From positions 21,293,037 through 21,357,036 of the forward strand of contig OZ038532.1 in NCBI GenBank assembly GCA_964036665.1: a DNA stretch of 64,000 nucleotides, read 5' to 3'. Position numbers and translations under genes: made by a program. Below are positions 1 to 12,100 of the stretch, in pieces. This DNA is from Gordius sp. MW1 (lineage: Eukaryota; Nematomorpha; Gordioida; Gordea; Gordiidae). Each line of letters begins with the position of its first letter. Position 1 is the first letter of the stretch. The notes below the pieces were generated by a model. The model saw nothing but the letters and a program-made list of their open reading frames with translations, was not told where the DNA came from and did not search any database.

Positions 1-480
1 AAAGGCTTTTAAATGTTCTCATTGTTTTCCTTATATAAATGCTGCCTGAAAATGCTGCCATGCATATGTAAAATTATAATTGTGCCCTTACAATTCATAC
101 AAAACTTATTATACCATGTTTCTATATTGTTTCAACTACATCACTTTGTTTTATTTATGAATAAATTCTATTTATTTTATGCCCTGTAAACATGAGGGGA
201 CATATTACTGTGATGTTATTAGAAAAAAATAACAAAGTAGTAGCGGAATTTTAAGTTTGTCCAACGTTTATGAGGGAAAAAATTTTCAATTGCATTTGAC
301 CCATGGTCTTATTTGGGTTTTGGATTGGGGGGGGGGCAAAATATAAATATTTTTTATTCTTAAGGGTTTGCGTAGGAAATTTTTTTTTGTCCCCCCCCCC
401 CCCTATTTGATCAGCTCAGCCCCCCCCCCCCCCCCAAGGCAAAAAGGCTAGCTACGCCACTGATCATTATATTATAAACT
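1..480. repeat. Dispersed repeat, related copy at 48.8-49.4 kb
   Basis: This stretch has no gene. It aligns by eye with 48799-49446: both share the phrase 'aaatgttctcattg', then 'gctgcctgaaaatgct', a 'tttattttatgccct' block and 'acaaagtagtagcgg'. Around 320-460 there are long G and C runs ending in 'gctagctacgccactg', which resembles the right end of the GGGCGTAGCC-type MITEs in this window. It probably lies in an intron or 5' flank of Sos. Confidence 0.6.
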
Positions 481-2040
481 AGATGACCCGGCAAACGTTG
501 TTTTGCCATATTAAAAATATTTTAAAAAAAAATTAAAAAATTTAAATAAGAAAATTTAAAACTACCAAAAAAAATTTAAAAACTCAACTAAACGAAAAAT
601 AACAAATAATTGATATTTTTAAGGGTGGTTAAAAACACAAAATTTTACCTCAATAATGTTCGAATTTAAATTTTCATGAAGCAAATTTTTTTAAGTCAAA
701 TTTACCTATAATCAAAAAAAAATATCGCGCCTGGCCTTTATGATAAAATATAAACAAAAGGCGGATACGGATACGCATATAGGTTATTTAACGAAAAATA
801 ACAAATAATTGATATCTTTAAGGGTGGTTAAAAACACAAAATTTTACCTCAATAATGTTCGAATTTAAGTTTTCATGAAGCAAATTTTTTTAAGTCAAAT
901 TTACCTATAATCATGGGCGTAGCCAGGTTTTAGATTAGGGGGGGGGGGCAAAACGTTTAAAAGTTCAATTAGAGGGGGGCAATACATAAATTTTTTAAAT
1001 TTTTCAATGTTTTTGCATTGAAAAAAATTTGGTTTAGCAAATTAGGGGGGGGGGGGGGGGGCAGCCGAGGATTTCAATATAAAAACCCTTAAAAATTAAA
1101 AAAAAATTATGTTTTGCCCCACCCCCTAATTAGCCAGGCAGGCGGGGGCAGGGGGCGCGGCTGCCCCCCCCCTATTTGAACTTAACTCCAATTAATACAG
1201 ATGCTTATTAGCGAATTTACACAAAAATAAAAGATCACTATGGAAATCGTCAAATCTAACACGATTTCCATACACGGATCAATGCCATCCAATTAGATTT
1301 TAACGCGTTTTCTTTTTAATATTTTATTTACCAATGTATTTTACCCATGTGATTATTAGAATAAACTACTATTTGTTTAAAAAAAATTGTTTTGGTAAAA
1401 TAAAATTTAAATTACGGTTGCATGAAAATTTTTGGATAGTCGAGACCTTTTTTTTTGGTCTCAGGAAAATTGTTGGGTAGTCAAGACCTTTTTTTTTAAT
1501 CTGCCCCCCCCCCTCCCTAATTCAAAACCTAGCTACGCCCATGGATATATCAACATTTATTGGCACTTTGTTAAAAGTATTTTCATTTTTCTCCTTGTTT
1601 AACGTGCAAAAAATTACAAAATTAGATTTTTTTATTTATTTAGCCACGCAGGAGGGGGGGACACGACCGTCCTATAATAATAATAATAATTGAAGCAAAA
1701 AATGGCTTTGATAGTGCGTAAAAAGTTTTCATTTTTCGCAACACATGCCTACTGCATTTATCACCAGACTACCTACACGATAGATAGATAAGATACGCAG
1801 CAGTACGTGATGAGGGCAGGGCGTTTGATTGACGTTCGTAACAACGTCAAAACGCCTAAAACAAAATATCTCGAAAACTACTCGACCGATTTGGCTGGAA
1901 CATATATTAAAACACGCTCCGGAGTGTGGGGAATAAACTGTGAAATTTTGAGCCAAATCGGTCCGGTAGTTCTCCAAAATTTGTGGCGGCATATATACAT
2001 ACATACACACATAGTTTCATTTTTATATATAAGATATATA
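481..2040. repeat. Dispersed repeat 'GACCCGGCAAAC...TATATATAAGAT' with nested MITE
   Basis: The left end reads 'ctagatgacccggcaaacg' and the right end 'ttcatttttatatataaga'. A second copy is at 38425-39196, with matching blocks around 'ggcactttgttaaaagtat', 'agccacgcaggagggg', and an inverted pair in which 'accgatttggct' is answered by 'agccaaatcggt'. Such repeats are common in arthropod genomes; I cannot assign the class. This copy is split by a 0.6 kb MITE at 912-1543. An internal direct repeat ('caaataattgatat...aagggtggttaaaaacac') occurs near 605 and 800. Confidence 0.6.
912..1543. mobile_element. MITE, CATGGGCGTAGCC family, long copy
   Basis: It begins 'catgggcgtagccagg' and ends 'ctagctacgcccatg', giving inverted termini. 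The inside is full of G and C homopolymers plus AT-rich filler. It interrupts the dispersed repeat at 481-2040. No clean target duplication is visible. Confidence 0.7.
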
Positions 2041-2589
2041 TTACTAATATTACTTAAAAAAACTTGCAATAACATCTAATTATTACATGGACTAATAAAA
2101 TCAAAGACTGCCAAACAGGTGGTAATATTTAAGCAAGGATAGAAAGCGCCGTGTTTAGGGAAATAGTAACCAAATAATGCCAAACAATAGAAGTCAACAT
2201 AATATATTGTTCTATTTTATTTTTTAATTTATAAGTTAAGCTAATAGTCTTGTTTGTTTTCTCAAATTTTTTATCGTGGAGGAGTACCTGTTGTTAAGTT
2301 TTTTAAGATGGCAGCTATAAAGATGTCTAAATAATTTTAATAATAAAAATTAGCTGTTGGGCAGTCTATGGTTTTATTAATCCATGATTTATTAAGACTT
2401 TTATCCTGCCTCATTTTAACTCATACAAACAGCTGAGTTTAAAAATGATGTTAAATTTTTGACTAATTAATTTATTTGATACTAATACGCTTGTCTATGA
2501 TATTAAATATGAATATTTGTTTTAATGAATATCTTCAAAAGGTCGGCCTATAAATAAAGTTATTTACATAAAATTTAGATTCTGCCTAG

Positions 2590-3158
2590 CACATGGTCCT
2601 TAAATGTTGCACCTGAGGCTTTTATACTAATGGAATCTTTTTTAAATACTATTTTACTTAATATTCAATCATTTCAACCACATACTGCCCAGGTAGACTT
2701 TAAAAGTTATAACTAATTTGTCGTAGGATTTGGAAAAATTTATTTCAAGTTTTGCACCCTCTTTATCACTGCCAATTATACAAGAAAGTCACCTAAAAAT
2801 GGAAAAGAATCAAAATAAGCAGTATTTCTTACTGTTTGATCGTATTACTTTAACGTTACAAAAGGTATAGTTTAATATGGACATAAATATTAGACACCCA
2901 GACAAATACATACTTTACATTTTAATATGTTCAACAGGAATATTTGCCTTACAGATTAAACTATAATGTATCAATAATTCTTGCCTCATTTTTGGAATGT
3001 ATAAGTTCAAGAATTTTTAAGGTATTATTATATAATAACATTGTTAGGTTAAAAAACCTTTATTCCAAATGTTATAGCAATTGGAAAAATATGCCAATAT
3101 AATGGGTAAACGGGACATTGACAAATGTGATGTTAATCTGGTAATTCATGCTATTAAG
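2590..3158 (+). other. Sos: Sos histone-fold region, exons 1-4
   Basis: Exon 1 holds the helix with [18 protein letters not shown]; exon 2 ends in [10 protein letters not shown]; exon 3 reads [20 protein letters not shown]; exon 4 contains [14 protein letters not shown]. In order and spacing these match the paired histone folds at the N-terminus of Sos, which bind membrane phospholipid and hold the protein autoinhibited. The separating introns are very short (34, 73 and 56 nt). Confidence 0.88.
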
Positions 3159-6100
3159 GTACAAAATTGTAAACTTTTAAAATTTAATATTTAATTGAAA
3201 ATAATAAACTTCATAATTTTTATTTAAAACATATAAGGAATTCAATGCAATTTTATCAAATTTTCATCATAAACTTAATGAATGCAATCAAGATCAAACC
3301 AATGAACTATTATGGCCTCATTGTAAATATTATCTCAATCATCAAGCCAACAATTATGTGCCTCCATGTGAAACCAATTCCATGTCGTATGCAGACCTTG
3401 TTAAACTTTTTATTTCTGAAGAAACAAACTATATCAAAGATTTAAAACTGCTTTTAAAATTGTTTAAAAAGAATTACCAAACAACATACTCACAGGTATG
3501 CATAACTTTGCCTATATTTCATGTACCTTAAATTTTATACTATTAATTTTATATTTTAAGCTTGAATGTTTATTGACTTAAATGTAAATGTTAGTGTAAA
3601 TTTTCATAATCTAATTGAAAATTTTGATAGGTGATACTTGGTTTAGAATTAATGGTTCAATCTTTAATTTAACCAAAAATTGCCTTTAGTCAAGTAAAAC
3701 CCCACCTAAATGGTTTAACTATTCACAATTTAGTTAGACCTTTGAACAAATATAAAATGATTATTAACTTGAACATGGGCTTAGAGTTTTAAAAAATCAT
3801 TTTTTTTTGATTGGCAAATCCAATAGAGTAAAATGAATTAGGCATGATTTATTTGCCAAAACCTTTTTGCATTAGGATATGGATGGAATTTTTGGTAATT
3901 TAGATGATATTTACTACCTCTCAGTTCGATTGTTGTGGATGCTGGAAGATATAAAAAGTGAAGAAGAATGTGGTCAAACACCGGGCATTGGATATTTGTT
4001 AGAAGAATTAACCATGGTACAACTTGAATGAGGAATTTTTATTAATGATAAGAAGTCAATTTTAATTTGATTTAATTAAAATTGTTTAATAAATTCACAT
4101 TTGTCGTTTGCTTTTAGATCTATATTGTTAAAAGGATAATTTTCGACATATTATAATATGAAAATTGTGAAATTTTAACGTTTTCTGGGTTAACTAAACA
4201 GGCTTAAATTGCATTGACCATGTAATGTTTCCTCTGGTTTAGGGAGAGAATAAAAAAAGGCACCCCCCCTCCAAGTTATTAATTTATTTATGATATAGTA
4301 AGCAGATTTTTAAAGTTACTGACTCGTAGCAATTGCTCTTAATGAATCTGCTTTCTGCTCGAGTTTCTACTCGGGCAATCTGCTCATTGCTGAAACAGAG
4401 AGCTGATTCGACTTCGCCTCGAGCATTTTTATATGCTACTGTTCTGCCTAGTGTATTAAACAGCGAGCACAGATTGTGCTATAGGCGCATTTTAAACAAC
4501 TCAGTGTGTTTGCTCGAGCAAAGCACATAGTGAGCATTGATTACGCGAGCACTTTAATAACTCTAGTTTTAAGGAACTATGCCTTAAAGTTAATTTAATG
4601 GAAAGTGTTGTAAAAACGGCTGCATTTTGTTTGGTCGGCCTTTTGTTTTAGTCGACTATGCATGAACATACCAAAGGTTTTTTGGTGTGTTCTTCTTAGT
4701 CTAGCAATAGGCTTAGTCGAAAGTTTAAAATCAGATCAGAAGAGACGGTTAGTCGTAGTAAAACCAAAGGTCGACCAAACATAACTCAGCCGTTTTTGCA
4801 ACACTATTATTGCGTTTTATACGAACTTCATTTAAAAATTGTATGGAATAATTAAAAATAAATTGCAAATAGTGAAAAAATCATTTTACCCCTTTTGACA
4901 GGGTAAAATGTAAATTTTTAAAGTTTTTATGTGTACTATTTTATTTTTGATTCGTATTTGCCTAATATTTATCGTTTGGTAAAAATGTAAAATTTGAATG
5001 AACTATGTTGGATACTAGTAAACTATAAATTTTATTATGTTTTTAGTGCGCCGAGTTTGACGTGTATGATTTGTATGCGGAACAGATAGTGACACGAAAC
5101 CACTACGACCATATACTTTCATTTCTAACTAAAGCCAACCTCCCAATCAACGTATTTATTTATCCTATTCATTTTAATTTATTTATCTATTTATTTATTA
5201 AAATCTAATCATTTACTATATTTTTATAAAGAGAGTAACATATTTTGTGAAGGTGAGGTAAATAAATCAAAAAATTATGATCGTAAATATTGGGAAAATA
5301 TCCGGTTATGGCTAATGAATTATATTTACAGATAGTTATGCCGATTTTCTGTCTTATAAAAAACGATTCGCGATTATCATGGGATAGCAATGAGATTTGT
5401 TTCCCTATTTTTTTAGAAAGTTGTAAGGCTAGGGGGCCAAAGGTTGTTAGGGCAGTTGTCGCAATGGGACATAATTGTAGTATTGTTAATTTCTAGAATT
5501 TTGAAATTTTCAGAGCCTCGGCTGAAGACAAGGGATCTTTGTTGTGATTAGATGGGGCAAATACGTCAGTACATCTAGAGTCCCATGCTAAACTGAGACT
5601 TTTTTCTCAAGCGCCTAAAGTTTGGCCATCGGGTCGTTTGTTGTCTTCACAGAGGCCTGTGGGTTCGAGAATTGAGGGGAAACCATCTTTGGTGAAATAG
5701 TTGTGTATAAGTTTGTTAACCGCGGTATGTCGAAAGTACCGGGCTATGTTGCGATTACAGTGATGGCCATTCGTTTTTACGGAATTATTGCAAAGTGAAC
5801 AAGTGTGTTCAGCAACTATATTGCATCCTAATCTTAGGCCTACTGCGAAGCGGAATTCGGTGTTGGATAAGGGAAGGCCAAGGTTACGGCTTGGGAAAGC
5901 TTCGAGCCATTCGTGACCTGAGCGTGAAGCTAAGCTCCTAAGCGCTGGAAGTTCCTCTGCCGAAGCGCCATTAATAAGAGACTTTAAAAGGCACTCGGAC
6001 AGGGGGCCAATCCAACACTTTTGGGAGTTTACTTTAGGGAATTGAGTAGAGACTTTAAAGAATTCCTTCCATTGTTGAAAGGCGACGTCGAGTAAGTTGT

Positions 6101-9100
6101 CTGGTTGTGGGGTTAATGTTGAAATGAAGCTTTCATTGGACATGCGGCTTGATATAAATGCGGAAAAAGATATGGAGGTAGCACCCAAGTTTTGTTGGAA
6201 GGCAAGCTTGTTGCCAGTGTGTGGAGCCTAGGGTTAGATTGGTTATTTCTCCGGTTAAAGACTTAAGTTCTGCATCAAACTTGGACAAGGCCTCGTGATG
6301 TAAGAACACTGCAGCAGACCGGAAGCTGTGCATTAATTTAACGATTAAGTAGCAGTTTTTTACTAGAAAAAATGCTTGGTGGGCAGGAAGGCGTTTAAAT
6401 AGGCTTTTCATGTCTGCTAGTCTGCGACTGGTTTCTAACAATTTTAATATGGGAATAGAGCCTCTAATTAGGGATCCGAGTAGGGTCAAAAAGGAAGGAT
6501 CTATAAATTTGTAAGATAATTGGTCCTGATTGCCGACAAGAGGTGTATTAAGGGGACTAATTTCGGTTTCAGATTGATTTAGTGTTAATCCGATTTTTGT
6601 TCATTCGTTTTCCAGGTATCTCAAAGCGGCAAAAACATCATCGGGGGCGCCTTGGATGGTACCATCGTCAAGGTATCAAATGTTTTAAGTTAAATTAAAC
6701 TTTGTTGCAAACTACAAGATCAACTAGAGTTTTGATGCCAAGGGAAAACAGAAGCGGCCCTAAAGGGTCGCCTTGTTGAATACCGTCACTAGAATTGATG
6801 GTATGTTTGTGAAATTGTAATATTGAAACTGGTGAATAGCATGCATTAAGAAATGCGGAGTATTTAGGGAAATGTTTGTATGTTTCATTAAGGAAGTGGG
6901 AACGATAAATGGAGTCATTCTTGAAATCAATTTTAGCGATCATTGAGGGGGTTGGGTGGTAAGAGAAATTCTTACCGCGTGTGAATCAATTTCGCATCCT
7001 TCTTTTACACCAAATCCTAGTTGAGTAGGTGCCAGGATTTCCACAGCTTTACTTTTGATGCGTTTTATGATCAGTTTGGAACAGGGTCTGCGTAGAACAG
7101 ACCCCATTGCTATAGGTCGAATTCCGCCATCAGATTTTGAAAATGATACTAGAGTAGCGTCGAAGAAATGTCTGGCTACAATTTCGGGGATTTGGCCTTT
7201 CGTAATGATGTTAATGAGGGTGGTGAGAGAGCTCAAGGAAACTCCTGAGCGGTCTATAAAGGGATTTGATAGTTCTAGAAGGTGGGCTGGACGCAAGCCA
7301 TCGAGCTGCGCCTGTCGAAGAGCGCTTAAAAGTATTAATAGTAGCAAGGGCTTCTGAAGTGGAGAAGTTCTGATGGGCCTGCTGAATTGGATTGGGTAAA
7401 GGCAGGTTTGGGCTTATAGGATGCTTAGCTATTAGTGATTCTAGGGTGTCTTTGTTGTCTGGGGATATTTTATTATCAGAGGAAGCGATGCGGATTGCAC
7501 CTTGAATGTCGCAATTATTAATTTTTGCGGAGACTATTTTAGCTCTATGTTTAAGGGACGAAAGAGTTTGCTCTTCCTGGGTATCATAAGTTTTTGGTTC
7601 ACTGAATTCTTGCCACTATTTAAGATTTGTTTTTACCCAACTTGTAAGAGATCCAGTATATGATTTGGGCGGCACCGAAAGAACACGAGATGCAAAGTAA
7701 AAGAAATTTTGCCAATCTTCAAAGTTGTTTACATTTTTGGTGAGTTTTATAATGGCCTCAGTAAGTGTCTACGATACTAGGTATCTTACACCTTTAGGAA
7801 TACTTTTTATTATTTTATTTAAAGGGAAGACTTTAAAAATTTGTTATGATGTCTGAGGGGTGTCTGACTTGGGGATGGCTATCGGGTCCAAAATTTTAGG
7901 TTTAGAGGTTTCCCCTGGTTTTCCTGACCCTTTGCATCGAGCTTATGAGATCCATGCATGTGAATAGGTCCTGATTGTGTAAGGGAGACGTTTTTAAGGC
8001 ATCTATGACAGGTTGTTGTTAAGTTTGGTTTAGTATGTTTAGTCATGATCAAATAAATAGGGAACCAAATCTCATTACTATCCAATGATAATAGGCAATT
8101 TATCAAAATTGCTTTAACATTTCATTGCTAGTTAGATTCTAGAAACAATTTATTTATTTATTTAATTTTTATTACTTAGACTAGTTGTCCCTATGCTAGC
8201 GATAGCGTGTGGAGATACGTTGTGCCACACTTACTTTTTGGTCCAATCATTCGTTGCTTTAACTACTTTAACTTGATACAAGTTATTATTATACCACTAA
8301 TTTTATATTATTATTTAAAATACGAAATTAATAAAATATATTTAATTATTTTTTAAATATGAAAGTTGGTGAATTAGATTTTTTTTTGATTAGAAATTGG
8401 GCGACGTTTCTCAAAGTGTGGAAGATAGGGAAAGCTTATCAACGACCACTATATCGTTAGAACCGTTGAAAGCGAAATTAAACAGTCTGTGTCCTGATTG
8501 GTTTCCACGTAGTATTACCCCGTAATTATTAAAACTCGGCTCGAATTTACGAATTAAATTATTTAATTTAATTAATTTTTTTGATGTGGATTTTAAATTG
8601 TTTCACAGATTGAACTCCATAAATTGGAAGCAATGGGATTTGATGAAAGGATCAGGATCGGCTATGTTTGCCTCTAAGATTCAGGAAGTGAAGAAATGTA
8701 TAGAGGGTTGGGAAGACTTAGAAAAGGACACTTCTACCCAATTATTGATGGGTACATCTAAATTATACATAATCTAATCCATGGGCGTAGCCAATGGGGA
8801 GGGGGCAGGGAGGGGCGGCTGCCCCCCTCTAATTCCCAAAGTTTGTTAAAATTTATTAAAATTATGGCTACAATTTCAAAAACAGATGATTTTGCCCCTC
8901 CCCTAAATCATTATTGCCCTCACACTCTAATTCCAATGCTGGCTACGCCCATGATCTAATTACTAATGTCGTATTAAAAACTTTTTTAATAATGTAAAGA
9001 GTAGATAGAAAAATCATTTTTTTATTTTTTCTTCCTAATGCTCCTTAAGCCCTAATATTAAGTATCGATGAATATAATTCTCAGACTGGCATGTATAATC

Positions 9101-12100
9101 ATTCAATTTAATAGTTAGTTTAACAGTTATTTGCCTTTATTAATATGTATTGTCTCTTATTTATTGAAGTTTCTAGGCGTGGTCAGGAATTGATGAATAT
9201 TTTAGACTATAAAACCATGCTTTCAGCTAAACAAAAAAGGATTTTCTGAAATGTTTCTATGTAATATATTAGAATATATTTAAGATACTACGATTAATCG
9301 ATTCCTTCGTTAATATTCCTTCGGTTGGGTGCCAAATTAGTGTAGAATTGAGGATCGTTTTTATTAATAATGAAAAATTATACCCTCGTTTAATTAAAAT
9401 CACGAAAATAAGATAGACATTTTGCATAGTACTTAAGTTAAAATATTACGAACTTTCTTACTTTAAATCAGATTAATAAATTTGCATAAATAACAATCAA
9501 CCCACTGGATAGTTAAAAACGAGAGAATTTGGTAGATTAATAAAAGACAATTTACATTGTAACTAGCTAAAATACTATGGATATGGACTTACTTAGTTAA
9601 AACAGATGTATAAATTTGCAAAAATAACAATACCAACTCATAATTAAGTTTAATTCGATTAGAGGGAAGTCTGGGCAAATTATCGTCTGCCTCCTCCAAA
9701 TCAAACCCCAAAAAGATGGTGAGCGAACGATACGCCTTCGCATTTGACGGGGTGCTCGTCCTTTCTAAAATAAGGGCGTGGCCTGCTGCCGGACCCCTCA
9801 CGACAGCCCCCACCACCCTCAGGCGTTCTTCTACCGCCCACATTACTTCCTTGTCACGTGACGCCACCGATCGACCAATCGCGAGCCCTGATTTTCGAAT
9901 AAAAGAATGGTTCCTTTACAGGAGTCTGCGTATCCTTCCGCGCGATGATATCCCCGGTACGAATCAAACTTTTTCGCACGTTTTGGGTTCTTTAATTTTA
10001 TTTTTAAAAATAATTTAATATTTTCTATCTCTTTTTGGAGTCGTCTTGTATTGACATTCCAGTTCAATTATGCTCTGTATGTTTTAACCAAACCTAGGGT
10101 TCTGCTAGACTAGATAGACTGCTCATCAACTTTAAATGTGTACAGTTTTTCCGCCATTTTGAAATTAGCACATATAAGGAAGGACTCCCATATTATAGTA
10201 ATTTTGGTTAATTAGGACCTTACACTTCGGAAGCGCATCTCACAATGGACTCTTATAATGGTGATGATACTAAGTCTGTTTAGCGCTCCAACACAGAAAG
10301 TCCTACAAAAAGAAATTTATTCCTCTCGAGCCCGACACTTTTTATTTAATTTTGGTCGACCCAGAAATTTTTTTTGCTCAGGCCCGACCCGAGCCCCAGC
10401 CCGGCCCGACTTTTTTAAAATGTAAATTTATAAATTTGTCTCCTCTAAATAGCCTACTCAACAAATGAATTAATAAAAAGTTTTAAAAAATCTTTTAGCT
10501 AGATTTTGCTTCGGACCTTGGGTCGGGCTGACCCCTAAGGCCCGCAAACCCTAGATTAAACTTTAATTTTTGGCCCGACTTAGGGCTGGGCTTTGAACAC
10601 AACACCATGTATACCACATTTAATCGTTAGTTTTTCCTTTCAGATTATAAGTATGCTTTCGAATTATCAAATTTCGAGCATATCGCAAACGCCTCATCGC
10701 CAGCCCTTAATGGCTCCACCCAAACTGAGAATTTCAATTGCATCACCCTCTACACCAAGAACGAGCGAGAACGACAATCTTGGTTGAGTTTGCTTCTCAA
10801 GCTCAGCCTTGACGAGTATAAACAGCTTTTTTAGAATAAAACATATTTTATTGATAAATATATATCTTAGAGACTGCAAAATCACTTTTTCAACCCGAAC
10901 CCTGCCCGAAATCATTTTAAAATTTTCACCCCGACCCACTAAAGCATTTTGAATTTTTCATCCTAAGCTCGGTCGGGTCGGGTCTTGGGCGCCCGTGCAG
11001 GTCTCTTATTTGATTTATTACTATTCGTTTAAAATACTCTGCAGCTATCACATAATGATTTAAAAGAAGCTTTATTTAAGTAATTTTATACACAGCCCCT
11101 CTATTGTGTGTTATCTTTTATAAAAAATAGATGTTATAAATTACTATATTTTTAAAGCGTTTTGGAGAAGAATTTGACCGAAATATTGGACTTGGAGAGT
11201 AAATCGGACCCCTGCACGTTATTGCCCTACCTAAAAGACACCTACAGGTTTAAAATTTGTTAAAACAATGTGGTTTTGTACAAAAAAATAAACCAAATTT
11301 ATTATTTTTTTTGATTTTTGTGTGTGTTTGGTTCTAGGTTTGCTCAGCCCGATACCTCCAGCAACTTGATACTCGAAGAGAGGCCTGGTTGTCATCCTAT
11401 AGTTAAAGGTTAGATTTTAATTTATCTTTGGTATGTTACGTTAACGTATTTCAACGCCTTAGTGCTTGTCTTAATATCGAATTTAGATTCAAATCGCTCA
11501 AAAACGAAAATAAAGATTTCTATTTTTGTAAAACATTTCGATTTAACTTCATGGTCATACTCGGTTGTAATAATTAATAATTTGTTTTTTGATAATTAAA
11601 AATGTTTTTTTTGTTTATTTCAACTCTTGAGATTATATCCAAACTTTGCTGATACCTAAAAATTTATAAACATACAACATTTAAGTTTAGGAAAAATTTG
11701 CATATTACAATTGTTATGTTATGCGTCTGAAATGTAAATTTGCTGTGAATTTGAAGTTAAGACACGGCTATGTTATAACCCGTACATTGCTGCCCAGCAA
11801 AACCTGATATTAAGACAAGCCCTTAAATTACCGGGAAATGAGGCGTGGTTTAGAGAATTTACTATTTTAGGGGTTTAGGTCAAGAAAAATTTAATTTAAA
11901 ATAGTATTAATAATAACGTTTTTGTAAAAGTTGCCCATTTAGGGCTTGTTTCCAGCCATTGCAATTGGATTCTAGTTTTGTAAAGGCAAAGCAGCGAATA
12001 TATCATATGTCTTACGTCATACTGCCAGAGTGTTCATAATGTCACATCTATGACCAAATATAAATTGTTCGTCTTGGTCAGATTTCCCAAATGTATTTGA

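Larger units (their letters stand above)
5376..8098 (-). mobile_element. Degenerate non-LTR retrotransposon with N-terminal zinc finger and restriction-like endonuclease, in a Sos intron
   Basis: Read on the minus strand, the element has in order an N-terminal C2H2 finger, a reverse transcriptase, and a C-terminal Cys/His motif followed by a PD-type nuclease motif. That order is known from LINEs with restriction-like endonucleases (R2/NeSL/CRE-like); the exact clade is my inference. The body is broken by stops and frameshifts. About 45 bp at the two ends (5376-5420 and 8050-8098) are inverted copies of each other, which is odd for a LINE. It fills most of the 3.0 kb intron between Sos exons 7 and 8 in antisense orientation. 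Confidence 0.8.
3238..8751 (+). other. Sos: Sos DH (Dbl homology) domain, exons 5-10
   Basis: Exon 5 carries [20 protein letters not shown], the typical start of the Sos DH domain. Exon 6 has [20 protein letters not shown], exon 7 [14 protein letters not shown], exon 8 [19 protein letters not shown], exon 9 [20 protein letters not shown] and exon 10 [19 protein letters not shown]. The first half is split by the 3.0 kb intron 5152-8179, which holds a degenerate LINE on the other strand. In Sos this domain blocks the distal Ras site and is linked to Rac exchange. Confidence 0.9.

Noticed and set aside
1807..2079. Frames on both strands at 1.7-2.1 kb and at 39 kb with similar translations
   Set aside because: Similarity comes from the dispersed repeat and its inverted 'accgatttggct' blocks, not from a protein.
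2727..2864. Exon with [14 protein letters not shown] read at first as a PH-domain strand upstream of the DH domain, implying a rearranged Sos
   Set aside because: Phase and order place it directly before EYLPYRLNY; length and spacing match the histone-fold region, and the true PH domain was found at 9663-10815.
9589..10067. Minus-strand frames opposite Sos exon 11
   Set aside because: They are shadows of the G+C-rich PH exon on the plus strand, which has clear homology.
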